Below, in pieces: positions 1-7,444 of a stretch of DNA of 21,229 nt. The notes beneath the pieces are model-generated. The model was not told where the DNA came from and made no database searches. It worked only from the letters and a program-made list of their open reading frames with translations. The stretch comes from Flavobacteriaceae bacterium (GTDB lineage: Bacteria > Bacteroidota > Bacteroidia > Flavobacteriales > Flavobacteriaceae), in the NCBI GenBank assembly GCA_002709185.1, contig PAQB01000005.1, positions 1-21,229 on the forward strand, in the 5' to 3' direction. A program made the translations under genes and the position numbers. Each line of letters begins with the position of its first letter. Within the stretch, counting starts at the first letter, position 1.

Positions 1-53
1 AACCGAAAATTAAGGGGGAAATAATGTTAAAAGCTCAAGTTTGTGATAAATAT

Positions 54-78
54 TCGATTAAATGTATAATTTAATCGA
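54..78. repeat. perfect 10-bp inverted repeat
   Basis: The arms TCGATTAAAT (54-63) and ATTTAATCGA (69-78) are exact reverse complements separated by GTATA. No T-run follows on the plus strand, so it does not look like an intrinsic terminator. It may be an operator, or a hairpin in the transcript of a gene lying left of the window. No gene can be supported in 1-110; short frames here stop within a few codons. Confidence 0.6.
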
Positions 79-110
79 TAAAATGTTAAAAAATTGTTAA
101 CCTAAGAACA

Positions 111-145
111 AAAAAACCACAATTTTAAACAGTGTGGTTTTTTTT
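111..145 (-). terminator. intrinsic terminator downstream of fabI, possibly bidirectional
   Basis: CCACA (117-121) pairs with TGTGG (133-137). The stem is extended by an A-run (about 111-116) opposite a T-run (138-145), around an 11-nt loop. Read on the minus strand it lies just after the fabI stop at 158 and ends in a U-run. The flanking A and T tracts would let it work in both directions. Confidence 0.75.
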
Positions 146-157
146 ATGATATTCTAA

Positions 158-973
158 TTACTCATCCATAAATATTTCCATAATGGAATCGCTAACACCC
201 ATATTGCTAAAGCCACCGTCATTGTAGAGATTTTGTAATGTAACGCGTTTTGTCAAGTCGCTAAACAAAGTGAGGGTATAATTTGCACAATCAAGTGCGG
301 TTGCATTTCCTAAAGGCGACATTTTTTCTGCATAGGCAATAAAACCATCAAAGCCTTTGACGCCTTTACCTGCTGTCGTAGGGGTTGGGGATTGTGAAAT
401 CGTATTCACACGAACATTTTTATCGCGTCCAAAAAAGTAACCGAAACTACGGGCAATACTTTCTAGATAGGCTTTATTATCTGCCATGTCGTTGTAGTCA
501 GGAAAAACACGCTGTGCAGCCATATATGATAGGGCAACAATACTGCCCCATTCATTCATAGCATCAGCTTTGTATAGCGTTTGCATAACTTTGTGAAACG
601 ACATGGCAGATACATCGGTTCCTTTTTTTGTCCAATCGTATTTTTGATCTGTGTAGGAGCGGCCCTTTCTGACATTGACAGACATCCCTATGGAATGTAA
701 AACAAAATCAATTTTACCGCCAAGGATTTCCATAGATTTTTCTACTAAATTTTGTAAATCTTCTTCTGATGTTGCATCCGCGGGGATGATTTTAGAACCG
801 GTTTTTTGAGCCAATTCATCAATTGCACCCATACGCATCGCAATGGGTGCATTGGTTAAAACAAATGTTCCGCCTTCTTCATGAACACGTTCTGCTGTAA
901 TCCATGCGATAGAATTGGGGTCTAAAGCTCCAAAAATGATTCCCTTTTTCCCTTTGAGTAATTGATATGACAT
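158..973 (-). CDS. fabI: enoyl-[acyl-carrier-protein] reductase FabI
   Basis: FabI reduces the trans-2-enoyl-ACP double bond with NAD(P)H, the last step of each round of type II fatty-acid elongation in the cytosol. The protein is 271 residues, normal for the family. It has the SDR-like nucleotide-binding start (GIIFGALDPNSIA, residues 11-23) and the FabI active site: Tyr150 in LSYMAAQ, Tyr160 in PDYNDM and Lys167, with the same 10 and 7 residue spacing as E. coli Tyr146/Tyr156/Lys163. The frame is open for 15 more codons upstream to 1018, but that stretch contains a promoter-like TATATTTG at 1007-1014. The ATG at 973, giving MSYQLLKGKKG, is therefore chosen. It lies downstream of recN on the same strand but seems to have its own promoter, and ends at a strong terminator. 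Confidence 0.95.
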   Translation of the reverse strand: MSYQLLKGKKGIIFGALDPNSIAWITAERVHEEGGTFVLTNAPIAMRMGAIDELAQKTGSKIIPADATSEEDLQNLVEKSMEILGGKIDFVLHSIGMSVNVRKGRSYTDQKYDWTKKGTDVSAMSFHKVMQTLYKADAMNEWGSIVALSYMAAQRVFPDYNDMADNKAYLESIARSFGYFFGRDKNVRVNTISQSPTPTTAGKGVKGFDGFIAYAEKMSPLGNATALDCANYTLTLFSDLTKRVTLQNLYNDGGFSNMGVSDSIMEIFMDE

Positions 974-1006
974 TGGTAATTTTCGTTTAGTTGATGTATA
1001 AGTATA

Positions 1007-1014
1007 CAAATATA
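1007..1014 (-). promoter_or_regulatory. Bacteroidota -7 promoter element for fabI
   Basis: The minus strand reads TATATTTG, an exact match to the Bacteroidota -7 consensus TANNTTTG, in the last codons and spacer after recN. Transcription would begin near 1001-1003, giving a leader of roughly 28 nt before the ATG at 973. I see no clear TTTG at the expected -33 position. Confidence 0.5.
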
Positions 1015-1017
1015 CCA

Positions 1018-2670
1018 TTAATTCAACAACTGCTTGGCATGCGCCTTTGCAGATGCTGTAAGATTCAAACCGCCGAGCATTTGAGCAATTTCTTCTAGAC
1101 GCTCTTCTGAACTTAGAGGTTTTAGTTTGGTAATGGTGCTATTGTTTTTTTCTGTTTTAAAAACTTTAAAGTGCGCGTCCCCTTTCGCTGCTATTTGAGG
1201 TAAATGTGTGATGGTGAACACTTGCATGTATCGGCTCATTTCCTGCATAATAGAGGCCATTTTATTAGATATTTCTCCAGAAACACCAGTGTCAATTTCA
1301 TCAAACATAATGGTTGGTAGTTGTTGGTGCTTTGACAAAATAAACTTAACGGCCAACATGATCCTAGAAAGTTCCCCTCCTGATGCTCCTTTTTTTAGGG
1401 CTAAAAACTGTCCGCCTTTGTTGGCCTGCAATAAAAAGGAAAGGCAATCTTTACCGTTGGAAAGAAAGCTTTCAGAAGGTGTAATATTAATTTTAAATTT
1501 TGAATGCGGCATGCCTAACTGCTGTAGTAGTATTTCTAGTTCGGATTTCAGCTTAGGCAAAATGGCCTGTCGCTTTTTAGTTATTTTATCAGCAGTGAGC
1601 TTTAACTTTTCTGTGTTTTCATTTAATGAAATATTTAGAGCATTTAGGCGCGCTTCATAATCTCCAAGTTGAGCCGTTTTGAATTGAAGCGCCTTATAGA
1701 CTTCGTTTAAAGCATCCGTAGAATTAACGTTGTGCTTGTTAAAAAGGTCATGAACCTTCTTCAGCTGTGTTTCGATGTTACTTAAGCGATTCGGATCTGG
1801 ATCTAAACTGTTCAATTCAGTATCAATATCTGAGGAAATATCGTGTAATTCAATAGAAATACTGTTCAAGCGCTCGGAAATTGAATGGTACTTTGAAGAT
1901 ATTGTACCCAACTTTTGAAAACGTTGTTTGAGGGCCAGCAAATGCGCATTAATTCCAATATCATCAGCATTCAAACTCTGACTTGCAAATTCTAATTCTG
2001 ATTGAACCGCTTCCAAATTACTCAAAGTATTATAATCGGACTCCAAGGCTTCAAAATCAAGATTTAGCACTTTTGAATCCTCTAACTCTAATCTTAAAAA
2101 ACTGTGATAATCATACTCATTTTTAGACTGTTGTTTCTGCAGTTCAAGCGCCGTTATTTCCTTTTGAAGCGCTTTATTTTTTGATAGGAAGTCACTGTAA
2201 TCTTTAACAAGTGCTGTTGTTTTTCCCAAAGCATCTATGATTTGAAACTGAAATGCGTCTTGGGTCAAAGAAAGGGTTTCGTGTTGGGAGTGAATGTCTA
2301 CAAGACGGCGACCTAAAGCTTGTAATAAATCTAATTTTACGGGTGAATCATTTACAAATGCTCGTGATTTTCCAGAGGGAAGTACTTCGCGCCGGATAAT
2401 TGTTTCAGGCTCGTATTCTAAATCGTGTGTCTGAAAAAAAGATTGTAAATTATATATCTCTAATTGAAAAACACACTCAATGATGCTTTTTTTTGAAGGA
2501 TTTTTGATGTTTGATAGATCTATACGCTTTCCCAAAACCAATGACAAGCCGCCCAATAAAATAGACTTACCCGCACCTGTTTCACCTGTTATGGTGGTCA
2601 ACCCCGAGTTAAAGTCCACTTGAAGGTCTTCAATTAGAGCATAATTTTTTATGTGAAGATGAGAGAGCAA
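1018..2670 (-). CDS. recN: DNA repair protein RecN
   Basis: RecN is an SMC-like ATPase that acts early in recombinational repair of double-strand breaks. The 550-residue protein has the split ABC ATPase layout of the family: Walker A GETGAGKS at residues 29-36, a long middle region rich in charged residues and leucine that should form a coiled coil (about 150-370), the ABC signature SGGELSR at 430-436, Walker B TIMFDE at 453-458 followed by DTG, and the switch histidine in TITHLPQ (His489). It is the last gene of the bamD-rpoZ-coaBC-porD-recN run, starting 9 nt after the preceding stop. Its 3' end probably carries the fabI promoter. No SOS box is evident immediately upstream, in keeping with its operon position. 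Confidence 0.95.
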   Translation of the reverse strand: MLSHLHIKNYALIEDLQVDFNSGLTTITGETGAGKSILLGGLSLVLGKRIDLSNIKNPSKKSIIECVFQLEIYNLQSFFQTHDLEYEPETIIRREVLPSGKSRAFVNDSPVKLDLLQALGRRLVDIHSQHETLSLTQDAFQFQIIDALGKTTALVKDYSDFLSKNKALQKEITALELQKQQSKNEYDYHSFLRLELEDSKVLNLDFEALESDYNTLSNLEAVQSELEFASQSLNADDIGINAHLLALKQRFQKLGTISSKYHSISERLNSISIELHDISSDIDTELNSLDPDPNRLSNIETQLKKVHDLFNKHNVNSTDALNEVYKALQFKTAQLGDYEARLNALNISLNENTEKLKLTADKITKKRQAILPKLKSELEILLQQLGMPHSKFKINITPSESFLSNGKDCLSFLLQANKGGQFLALKKGASGGELSRIMLAVKFILSKHQQLPTIMFDEIDTGVSGEISNKMASIMQEMSRYMQVFTITHLPQIAAKGDAHFKVFKTEKNNSTITKLKPLSSEERLEEIAQMLGGLNLTASAKAHAKQLLN

Positions 2671-2679
2671 AGTCCAGCG

Positions 2680-3573
2680 TTAAAATTTAATTTTTTGCCA
2701 TTTTTTTGAGTGGATTGGAGCCACTTTATTTAAAGTAGAAACCAAATCTGTGATTTTGACTTTTGGTCCCGAAGAAAAAATATCCGTGATTTCATCAGCC
2801 TTGGCATCAAAAAAAGTACGAACGAGTAGAGAGTTTGGCCTGCGCTTATTCAAACTTTGAAATTCAACAATAGCCTTGGATATTACATTTTTAGCAGCTT
2901 TGGGATCAGAAGCCATAATATCTAATCCCGTTAGATGGTAGGTGTATAAAGCGGATCTGAACTCACTGTAGGTATTAGACAGTATATTGTCTATTAAAAC
3001 CCGGCGGGTTTGGTCGCCTCCCTTGGGAGGCTCCCATCCTTTTAAATTTCCGCGTTGCGAATAATTTGCAATGTCTCTGGCTTGTTCATAATATTTTTGA
3101 CCGCCATTGCGTTCAAAGGTATCTGCATCCATCCCGAGAATCATATAGACATGAAATGCAATGACTGAAATCAGGTTGGATTCATACTGGCTTGAGTTAA
3201 AATTTAGATTTTGATATTCTAAATAATTAAAATTGAAATCTTTGTCATTAAAATTATAAACTGAGGTGCTGTAGGAAGAATTAAATACAGGTCTTGCCGA
3301 TTGGACTTGAATGCTGGCTTGAAATGCATCAGAACTGTAACTTCGAATAATGATCACCATGCTGCAATCAATGCGTTCTTGGTTCTCATACTTTCTATTG
3401 GTCCAACGCGTGTTATTCACAAACTCATTGAGTTGCTTTTCTAGAGTTTTAAAGACCTGAACGTTTTCATTTCCAGTTTGTTGGGCATTTACGACCAAAT
3501 TACAGTTGAGCTCCTGAGCCAATATTGGCAAAGTAAACAACCATAAAATTAAAAAATACTTTTTTTTAACCAT
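2680..3573 (-). CDS. porD: DUF4835 family protein, type IX secretion associated (PorD-like)
   Basis: This 297-residue exported protein matches the DUF4835 family, which in Flavobacteriaceae sits after coaBC and has been named PorD, a type IX secretion component. The gene name rests on my memory of that naming, so treat it as likely but not proven here. Residues 1-19 form a signal peptide (KKKYFLILWLFTLPILAQ) with probable cleavage around Ala/Gln 19-20 and no lipobox cysteine at the right place, so a soluble or membrane-associated periplasmic protein is expected. The body contains ELNCNLVVNAQQ near the mature N-terminus and many aromatic and Asn residues. Its start codon overlaps the end of coaBC by 8 nt (ATGGTTAA), implying translational coupling. 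Confidence 0.8.
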   Translation of the reverse strand: MVKKKYFLILWLFTLPILAQELNCNLVVNAQQTGNENVQVFKTLEKQLNEFVNNTRWTNRKYENQERIDCSMVIIIRSYSSDAFQASIQVQSARPVFNSSYSTSVYNFNDKDFNFNYLEYQNLNFNSSQYESNLISVIAFHVYMILGMDADTFERNGGQKYYEQARDIANYSQRGNLKGWEPPKGGDQTRRVLIDNILSNTYSEFRSALYTYHLTGLDIMASDPKAAKNVISKAIVEFQSLNKRRPNSLLVRTFFDAKADEITDIFSSGPKVKITDLVSTLNKVAPIHSKKWQKIKF

Positions 3574-4777
3574 CGCTTCTTTTTATGAGCTCCGCTATAA
3601 TATCATCGGCGACTTCGGCCTTGGGTTTTAAGGGATACTCTGTTGGGTTTAATTCTTTATCAATAATAGTAATTTTATTGGTAGCAACGCCAAAACCAGC
3701 CCCCAAATCGTTTAAAGAATTTAGCACAATTAAATCTAAATTCTTTGATTTTAGTTTTTTAATGGCGTTTTCAGTTTCAGAGTCGGTCTCCAAAGCAAAA
3801 CCAACCAAAAATTGCGTTGTTTTTAGAGCCCCTAAGGATGCCAAAATGTCTTCCGTCTTTTCTAATGTTATTGACAACGATTGGGATGTCTTTTTTATTT
3901 TGGACATCGAAATGTTTTTTGGTCTGTAATCTGAGACAGCAGCAGATAAAATTGCGGCATCAACAGACTTAAAATACTGATGAACAGTATCATACATTTC
4001 TTTGGCACTAAAAACTGGAAGGGTAGAAACACGGCTGCTATCGGCCTTGTAATGGGTGGGCCCAGTAATTAAAATGACCTCAGCACCATGCCTGGCAGCA
4101 CTATTGGCGATTTCAATTCCCATTTTTCCAGAGGAGTGGTTGCCAATGAAGCGCACCGGATCAATGGCTTCGTAAGTCGGGCCTGCGGTGACTAATATTT
4201 TTTTTCCGTAAAGAGGAAGGTTTTCTAATATGTGGGCTTCAATTGTCTCCACAATTGTTTCTGGTTCAGCCATACGACCCATTCCGACCAGACCACTTGC
4301 CAAGGCACCAAAAGCCGATGGGATTAAAATATTTCCATAGGACTGCAGGGTGTTTATTGCGGTTTGTGTGGTGGGGTGTTTGTACATGTCAAGGTCCATA
4401 GCTGGAGCGAAATAAACCGTACATTTTGCAGAAAGATAGGTGGCAATCAAAAAATTATCGCTGTTGCCACTGACCATTTTAGACAGGGTGTTGGCCGTCG
4501 CAGGGGCGATGATAAATAAGTCGGCCCAAAGTCCTAATTCAACATGGTTGTTCCAAACTGCATTTTCATCCTCTTCATTGGTAAAGTTGGATATGACAGG
4601 ATGGTTAGAAAGTGTTGAGAGTGTAAGTGGCGTTATAAATTCTTTTGCCGCAGGGGTCATGACCACCCGCACGTCTGCACCAGCTTTGGTGAGCAACCGA
4701 ACTAAGAATGCAGTTTTATAAGCGGCGATGCCCGCCGTAACCCCAAGGACAATATGTTTACCGCTTAGGATAGACAT
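3566..4777 (-). CDS. coaBC: bifunctional phosphopantothenoylcysteine decarboxylase / phosphopantothenate-cysteine ligase CoaBC
   Basis: CoaBC joins cysteine to 4'-phosphopantothenate and decarboxylates the product to 4'-phosphopantetheine in coenzyme A synthesis. The 403-residue protein has an N-terminal FMN-dependent CoaC domain (about 1-185) with the catalytic His78 in NNHVELG, the nucleotide-site motif PATANTLSKM, and PAMDLDMY (125-132). The C-terminal CoaB ligase domain begins at KKILVTAGPTYEAIDPVRF (192-210) and includes the HSSGKMG loop and a KIKK motif. The position of the usual CoaC active-site cysteine (E. coli Cys158, in an ACG motif) reads Ala-Ser161-Gly followed by LVGMGRM, so serine replaces cysteine. 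It starts 10 nt after the rpoZ stop, a neighbour pair common in bacteria. Confidence 0.95.
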   Translation of the reverse strand: MSILSGKHIVLGVTAGIAAYKTAFLVRLLTKAGADVRVVMTPAAKEFITPLTLSTLSNHPVISNFTNEEDENAVWNNHVELGLWADLFIIAPATANTLSKMVSGNSDNFLIATYLSAKCTVYFAPAMDLDMYKHPTTQTAINTLQSYGNILIPSAFGALASGLVGMGRMAEPETIVETIEAHILENLPLYGKKILVTAGPTYEAIDPVRFIGNHSSGKMGIEIANSAARHGAEVILITGPTHYKADSSRVSTLPVFSAKEMYDTVHQYFKSVDAAILSAAVSDYRPKNISMSKIKKTSQSLSITLEKTEDILASLGALKTTQFLVGFALETDSETENAIKKLKSKNLDLIVLNSLNDLGAGFGVATNKITIIDKELNPTEYPLKPKAEVADDIIAELIKRSDG

Positions 4778-4787
4778 AAAGACAGTC

Positions 4788-5117
4788 TTATGATGCGTCT
4801 TCCTCGGAAGTATTTCTATGGTGAATCTTTCCTTCTAGCCACTCTTGAACTGCCAATGCGTGGGGCTTCGGTAAACGCTCGTAAAACTTTGACACCTCAA
4901 TTTGCTCCTTATTTTCGAATACTTCTTCAAGACTGTCATTGTAAGTTGCAAATTCTTCCAACTTGTCGATAAGCTCCTTGCGAATGTCTGTATTTATTTG
5001 CTCGGCACGTCTAGAAATTGCAGAGATGGCCTCGTAAATGTTTTCTGTAGGTGCATCAACTTCATTTCGATTGTAGGTGACTGAACTAAGGGGTGCTTTA
5101 ACTTTTTTTAAATCCAT
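4788..5117 (-). CDS. rpoZ: DNA-directed RNA polymerase omega subunit, Bacteroidota type
   Basis: This small acidic 109-residue protein resembles the omega subunit as found in Bacteroidota. Omega helps assemble RNA polymerase by holding beta-prime. The recognisable part is the N-terminal helix region with NIYEAISAISRRAEQIN (residues 26-42), matching the omega core where the subunit typically reads YxAVxxxxxRAxQI. The C-terminal half (EEVFENKEQIEVSKFYERLPKP) is the lineage-specific extension. It lies between bamD (5 nt gap) and coaBC (10 nt gap); rpoZ next to coaBC is a widely conserved pairing, which supports the assignment. There is no sign of its own promoter. Confidence 0.85.
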   Translation of the reverse strand: MDLKKVKAPLSSVTYNRNEVDAPTENIYEAISAISRRAEQINTDIRKELIDKLEEFATYNDSLEEVFENKEQIEVSKFYERLPKPHALAVQEWLEGKIHHRNTSEEDAS

Positions 5118-5122
5118 AGTGT

Positions 5123-5935
5123 TTAACTTTTAGTTGTTAAATTATTTTTAATGTTTTCAAGTGTCTCATACATCTGCGTAGTTTGGGAGTGGTATTTTGT
5201 ATCAGGGAAATAGCGCATCAAATTTTTATAGAACTTTAATGCCACTTCTGTGCGCTCTTGTTGTTTCCAAACCACACTATTAATCGCCAATTTGTAGGCG
5301 GAGTCAAACTTGTAAAAAAGGGCATCTTCTCTGTAGATAGAGCCTGGGAAATTTTCAATAAAATTATCGAAAGCAGTGATGGCCGAGTTGTAATCCCTGT
5401 GGAAAGGACCAGTGGTATTGTACTGCAGCGCAATTTCGTAGGCCTTTTTTTCAAGCTTTAAATCTAACTCTTGAATCAAGGCATTCGCGTCGTCAAAATA
5501 TTTGGAGTCTGGATATTTATTTATAAATAATTGAAGCTTTTCTAATGCATCGTAGGTTTCTGTTTGATCCCTGGAATAAGCCGGAGATAAATAATAATAG
5601 CTTTTTGCACCCAAATAGGCAATTTCATCTGCACGTTCGCTTTTGGGATAGGACTCCACAAACTGTTCTAATTTATAATTTGCAGTGTAATAGTCTTGGG
5701 TTTCATAGAAGGCTTTGGAGTGCATGTACATCAACTTCTCAGCCTGTGGCTTCCCGCGATATTTTGGGACAATTTGTAAAAATAATCGGTTTGCCTTTTC
5801 AAATTTTCCTGCATCATACAAATCCGTACCTAATTTAAATTTAGCAGCAATGTCTTCATTTTTCAATACCTGTTGGTATTCACTACATGAATGTAAAGAT
5901 GTAAATAGAAGTAGAATGAATAAAAAATTTCTCAT
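5123..5935 (-). CDS. bamD: outer membrane protein assembly lipoprotein BamD
   Basis: BamD is the essential lipoprotein of the BAM complex that folds beta-barrel proteins into the outer membrane. From the ATG at 5935 the protein is 270 residues and begins with a lipoprotein signal (MRNFLFILLLFTSLHSC, lipid-modified Cys17). It is followed by tetratricopeptide-like helical pairs: KFKLGTDLYDAGKFEKANRL, MHSKAFYETQDYYTANYKL with FVESYPKSERADEIAYL, and later FINKYPDSKYFDDAN and FPGSIYREDALF. These show the spaced YP-x-S pattern typical of BamD/YfiO. The frame stays open for 26 more codons upstream to the dapA stop, but that part contains a promoter-like TATTTTTG and lacks signal-peptide character, so the shorter start is preferred. 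First gene of the five-gene operon. Confidence 0.9.
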   Translation of the reverse strand: MRNFLFILLLFTSLHSCSEYQQVLKNEDIAAKFKLGTDLYDAGKFEKANRLFLQIVPKYRGKPQAEKLMYMHSKAFYETQDYYTANYKLEQFVESYPKSERADEIAYLGAKSYYYLSPAYSRDQTETYDALEKLQLFINKYPDSKYFDDANALIQELDLKLEKKAYEIALQYNTTGPFHRDYNSAITAFDNFIENFPGSIYREDALFYKFDSAYKLAINSVVWKQQERTEVALKFYKNLMRYFPDTKYHSQTTQMYETLENIKNNLTTKS

Positions 5936-5955
5936 TGGATGTATAAAATGGGCAA

Positions 5956-5963
5956 CAAAAATA
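5956..5963 (-). promoter_or_regulatory. -7 promoter element for the bamD operon
   Basis: The minus strand reads TATTTTTG, an exact match to TANNTTTG, in the 77-bp gap between dapA and the bamD ATG. Initiation would fall near 5950, giving a leader of about 15 nt. No convincing -33 TTTG is seen at the usual distance. If real, bamD-rpoZ-coaBC-porD-recN is a transcription unit separable from dapA. Confidence 0.45.
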
Positions 5964-6012
5964 CATTTTTTAAACGGATAATAAAAACCACGATAATCAC
6001 TATCTAGGCGCA

Positions 6013-6894
6013 TTATTTTTTTAATTTTTTGAGTGCTGTTGAAATTTTGTATTTCAAATCATCTGTGGCTGCCACCAAAGGTAATCTAACAAGGTCCTCA
6101 CACAAGCCCAATTGTTGAAGAACTGCTTTGATGCCTGCAGGATTGTTTTCTTCAAAAATTAGACCAATTAGAGGCATTACCTTTTTTTCAATGGTCTTAG
6201 CGGCATGGTGATCACCTTTCAATCCACAATGAATCATCTCAGAAAAATCTTTAGCCAGAGCTTGCCCAATCACAGATATTACCCCAGAACCTCCTTGTAG
6301 CACTACATCCAAAACTAGATCGTCATCTCCTGAAATTACCAAAAAATCCGTGGGCTTATTTTCTAACAGAATTTGGTACTGCTCAGGACTGTTGCCGGCT
6401 TCTTTTATCGCTACGATATTCTTTACATCTCTTGCCAGTCTCAAACTCGTTTCAGGTTCCATGTTTTTTGAAGTTCGTCCTGGAACATTATATAAAATAA
6501 CAGGGATAGACGATGCATCAGCAACCGCTTTAAAATGCTGATAAAGGCCTTCTTGTGTGGGTTTGCTGTAATATGGAGAAACTGATAACACGGCTACAAA
6601 TGGAGACAAATCGGTGCTTTGAAGTTCATCTATCACAGCAGCAGTATTATTTCCACCGATTCCAATAACAAGTGGCAATCGACCGGCATTGGTTTTTATA
6701 ATGGTTTGAACAATAGCGGCCTTTTCATCCTTAGTTATGGTTACACTCTCACCGGTGGTTCCACTAATGACTAAGTAATCCGTACCATTACTGATGTTGT
6801 ATTCCACAACCCTTGTTAGGGCTTTGTGATCTACGCTTCCATCTTGTTTAAATGGGGTTACCATGGCAACTCCCATTCCAATCAATGCTTTCAT
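6013..6894 (-). CDS. dapA: 4-hydroxy-tetrahydrodipicolinate synthase DapA
   Basis: DapA condenses pyruvate with aspartate semialdehyde, the first committed step to diaminopimelate and lysine. The 293-residue protein has the family features: the GTTGES motif at residues 45-50, Tyr135 in LYNVPGRT (with Arg140), and Schiff-base Lys164 in VAIKEAGN. Its length matches the E. coli enzyme. The start ATG directly abuts the stop of the DUF6913 gene (TAA-ATG), so the two are co-transcribed and probably translationally coupled. With dapF at 18341-19126, this window supplies two enzymes of the peptidoglycan diaminopimelate route. A promoter for bamD lies just past its stop. Confidence 0.96.
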   Translation of the reverse strand: MKALIGMGVAMVTPFKQDGSVDHKALTRVVEYNISNGTDYLVISGTTGESVTITKDEKAAIVQTIIKTNAGRLPLVIGIGGNNTAAVIDELQSTDLSPFVAVLSVSPYYSKPTQEGLYQHFKAVADASSIPVILYNVPGRTSKNMEPETSLRLARDVKNIVAIKEAGNSPEQYQILLENKPTDFLVISGDDDLVLDVVLQGGSGVISVIGQALAKDFSEMIHCGLKGDHHAAKTIEKKVMPLIGLIFEENNPAGIKAVLQQLGLCEDLVRLPLVAATDDLKYKISTALKKLKK

Positions 6895-7413
6895 TTAAAT
6901 TTTATTTAATGTTTTGAGGTATTTAATAAGTTCTGTCTTAAAAGTAGAGGTGTCTTTTGGTTTTATTTCCAAAATTAAATCGTGTAAACGCTTGTCCTCA
7001 GCCGAAAGTCCAACTTTAAAATTTGCTTTAGACATGGCTGTAACAATGTTAAGCTCATAGGAATTAGGTTTATAATAACTCAACAATAAGTCAAACGGAA
7101 AATTAACAAACTCATTGACCTCCGCGTCTTTACAATGCCCTAACCAATCAAAATTTTCTTTGCTGTAAAAAGCATCCCAACTGTTGGGCTGGTCCTTGTC
7201 GGAGTCAATCATGGCGATAAAACGCAAACGGTTGATATTAAGCCCTAAATCTGTAAACATGAGTTTAAAAAAATCATAATCTTGAAAATTATTGTAATCA
7301 AAAATTATCCCAACAGATTGGATTTTATCTGTATTAAATTCTTTTTTTCTAGAATTTAATATAGTGGTCAAAAATCTTTGAGATGATTTCGTTTTGATTC
7401 GATTAAAAAACAT
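6895..7413 (-). CDS. DUF6913 family protein of unknown function
   Basis: A 172-residue protein that I recognise only as the DUF6913 type common in Flavobacteriaceae; its function is unknown. It has no signal peptide or membrane segment. The N-terminus is basic (FFNRIKTKSSQRFLTTILNSRKKEF). Next come alternating hydrophobic and charged segments that look like an alpha/beta fold (SVGIIFDYNNFQD, INRLRFIAMID) and a later core FVNFPFDLLLSYYKP followed by ELNIVTAMSKANFKVGL. The last part, LSAEDKRLHDLILEIKP, suggests helices. Its stop is immediately followed by the dapA ATG, so it is tightly coupled to dapA and starts from the divergent region at 7414-7444. The conserved link to dapA is the only functional clue. 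Confidence 0.75.
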   Translation of the reverse strand: MFFNRIKTKSSQRFLTTILNSRKKEFNTDKIQSVGIIFDYNNFQDYDFFKLMFTDLGLNINRLRFIAMIDSDKDQPNSWDAFYSKENFDWLGHCKDAEVNEFVNFPFDLLLSYYKPNSYELNIVTAMSKANFKVGLSAEDKRLHDLILEIKPKDTSTFKTELIKYLKTLNKI

Positions 7414-7422
7414 GTACCTTTA
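7393..7422 (+). promoter_or_regulatory. promoter for the 5'-nucleotidase gene pair
   Basis: A TTTG at 7393-7396 is followed after 18 nt by TACCTTTA at 7415-7422, one base off the -7 consensus TANNTTTG. Initiation would be near 7428, giving a leader of about 17 nt before ATG 7445. This promoter interleaves with the minus-strand -7 element at 7431-7438. Confidence 0.5.
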
Positions 7423-7430
7423 GTCTTCTA

Positions 7431-7438
7431 CAAAGTTA
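7431..7438 (-). promoter_or_regulatory. -7 promoter element for DUF6913-dapA
   Basis: The minus strand reads TAACTTTG, an exact TANNTTTG match, in the 31-bp divergent gap. Initiation would be near 7425, giving a leader of about 12 nt before the ATG at 7413. The -33 region would lie inside the first codons of the divergent gene at 7445; no clear TTTG is visible there. Confidence 0.45.
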
Positions 7439-7444
7439 ACATAA

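Noticed and set aside
24..74. Short plus-strand frame ATG to TAA of 16 codons at the left edge
   Set aside because: It is too short, overlaps the inverted repeat and lacks a recognisable start context.
1208..1660. 150-codon plus-strand open frame opposite recN
   Set aside because: It lies wholly antisense to a well-supported recN, has a cysteine-rich composition with no family resemblance, and no promoter or start context. It is a shadow frame.
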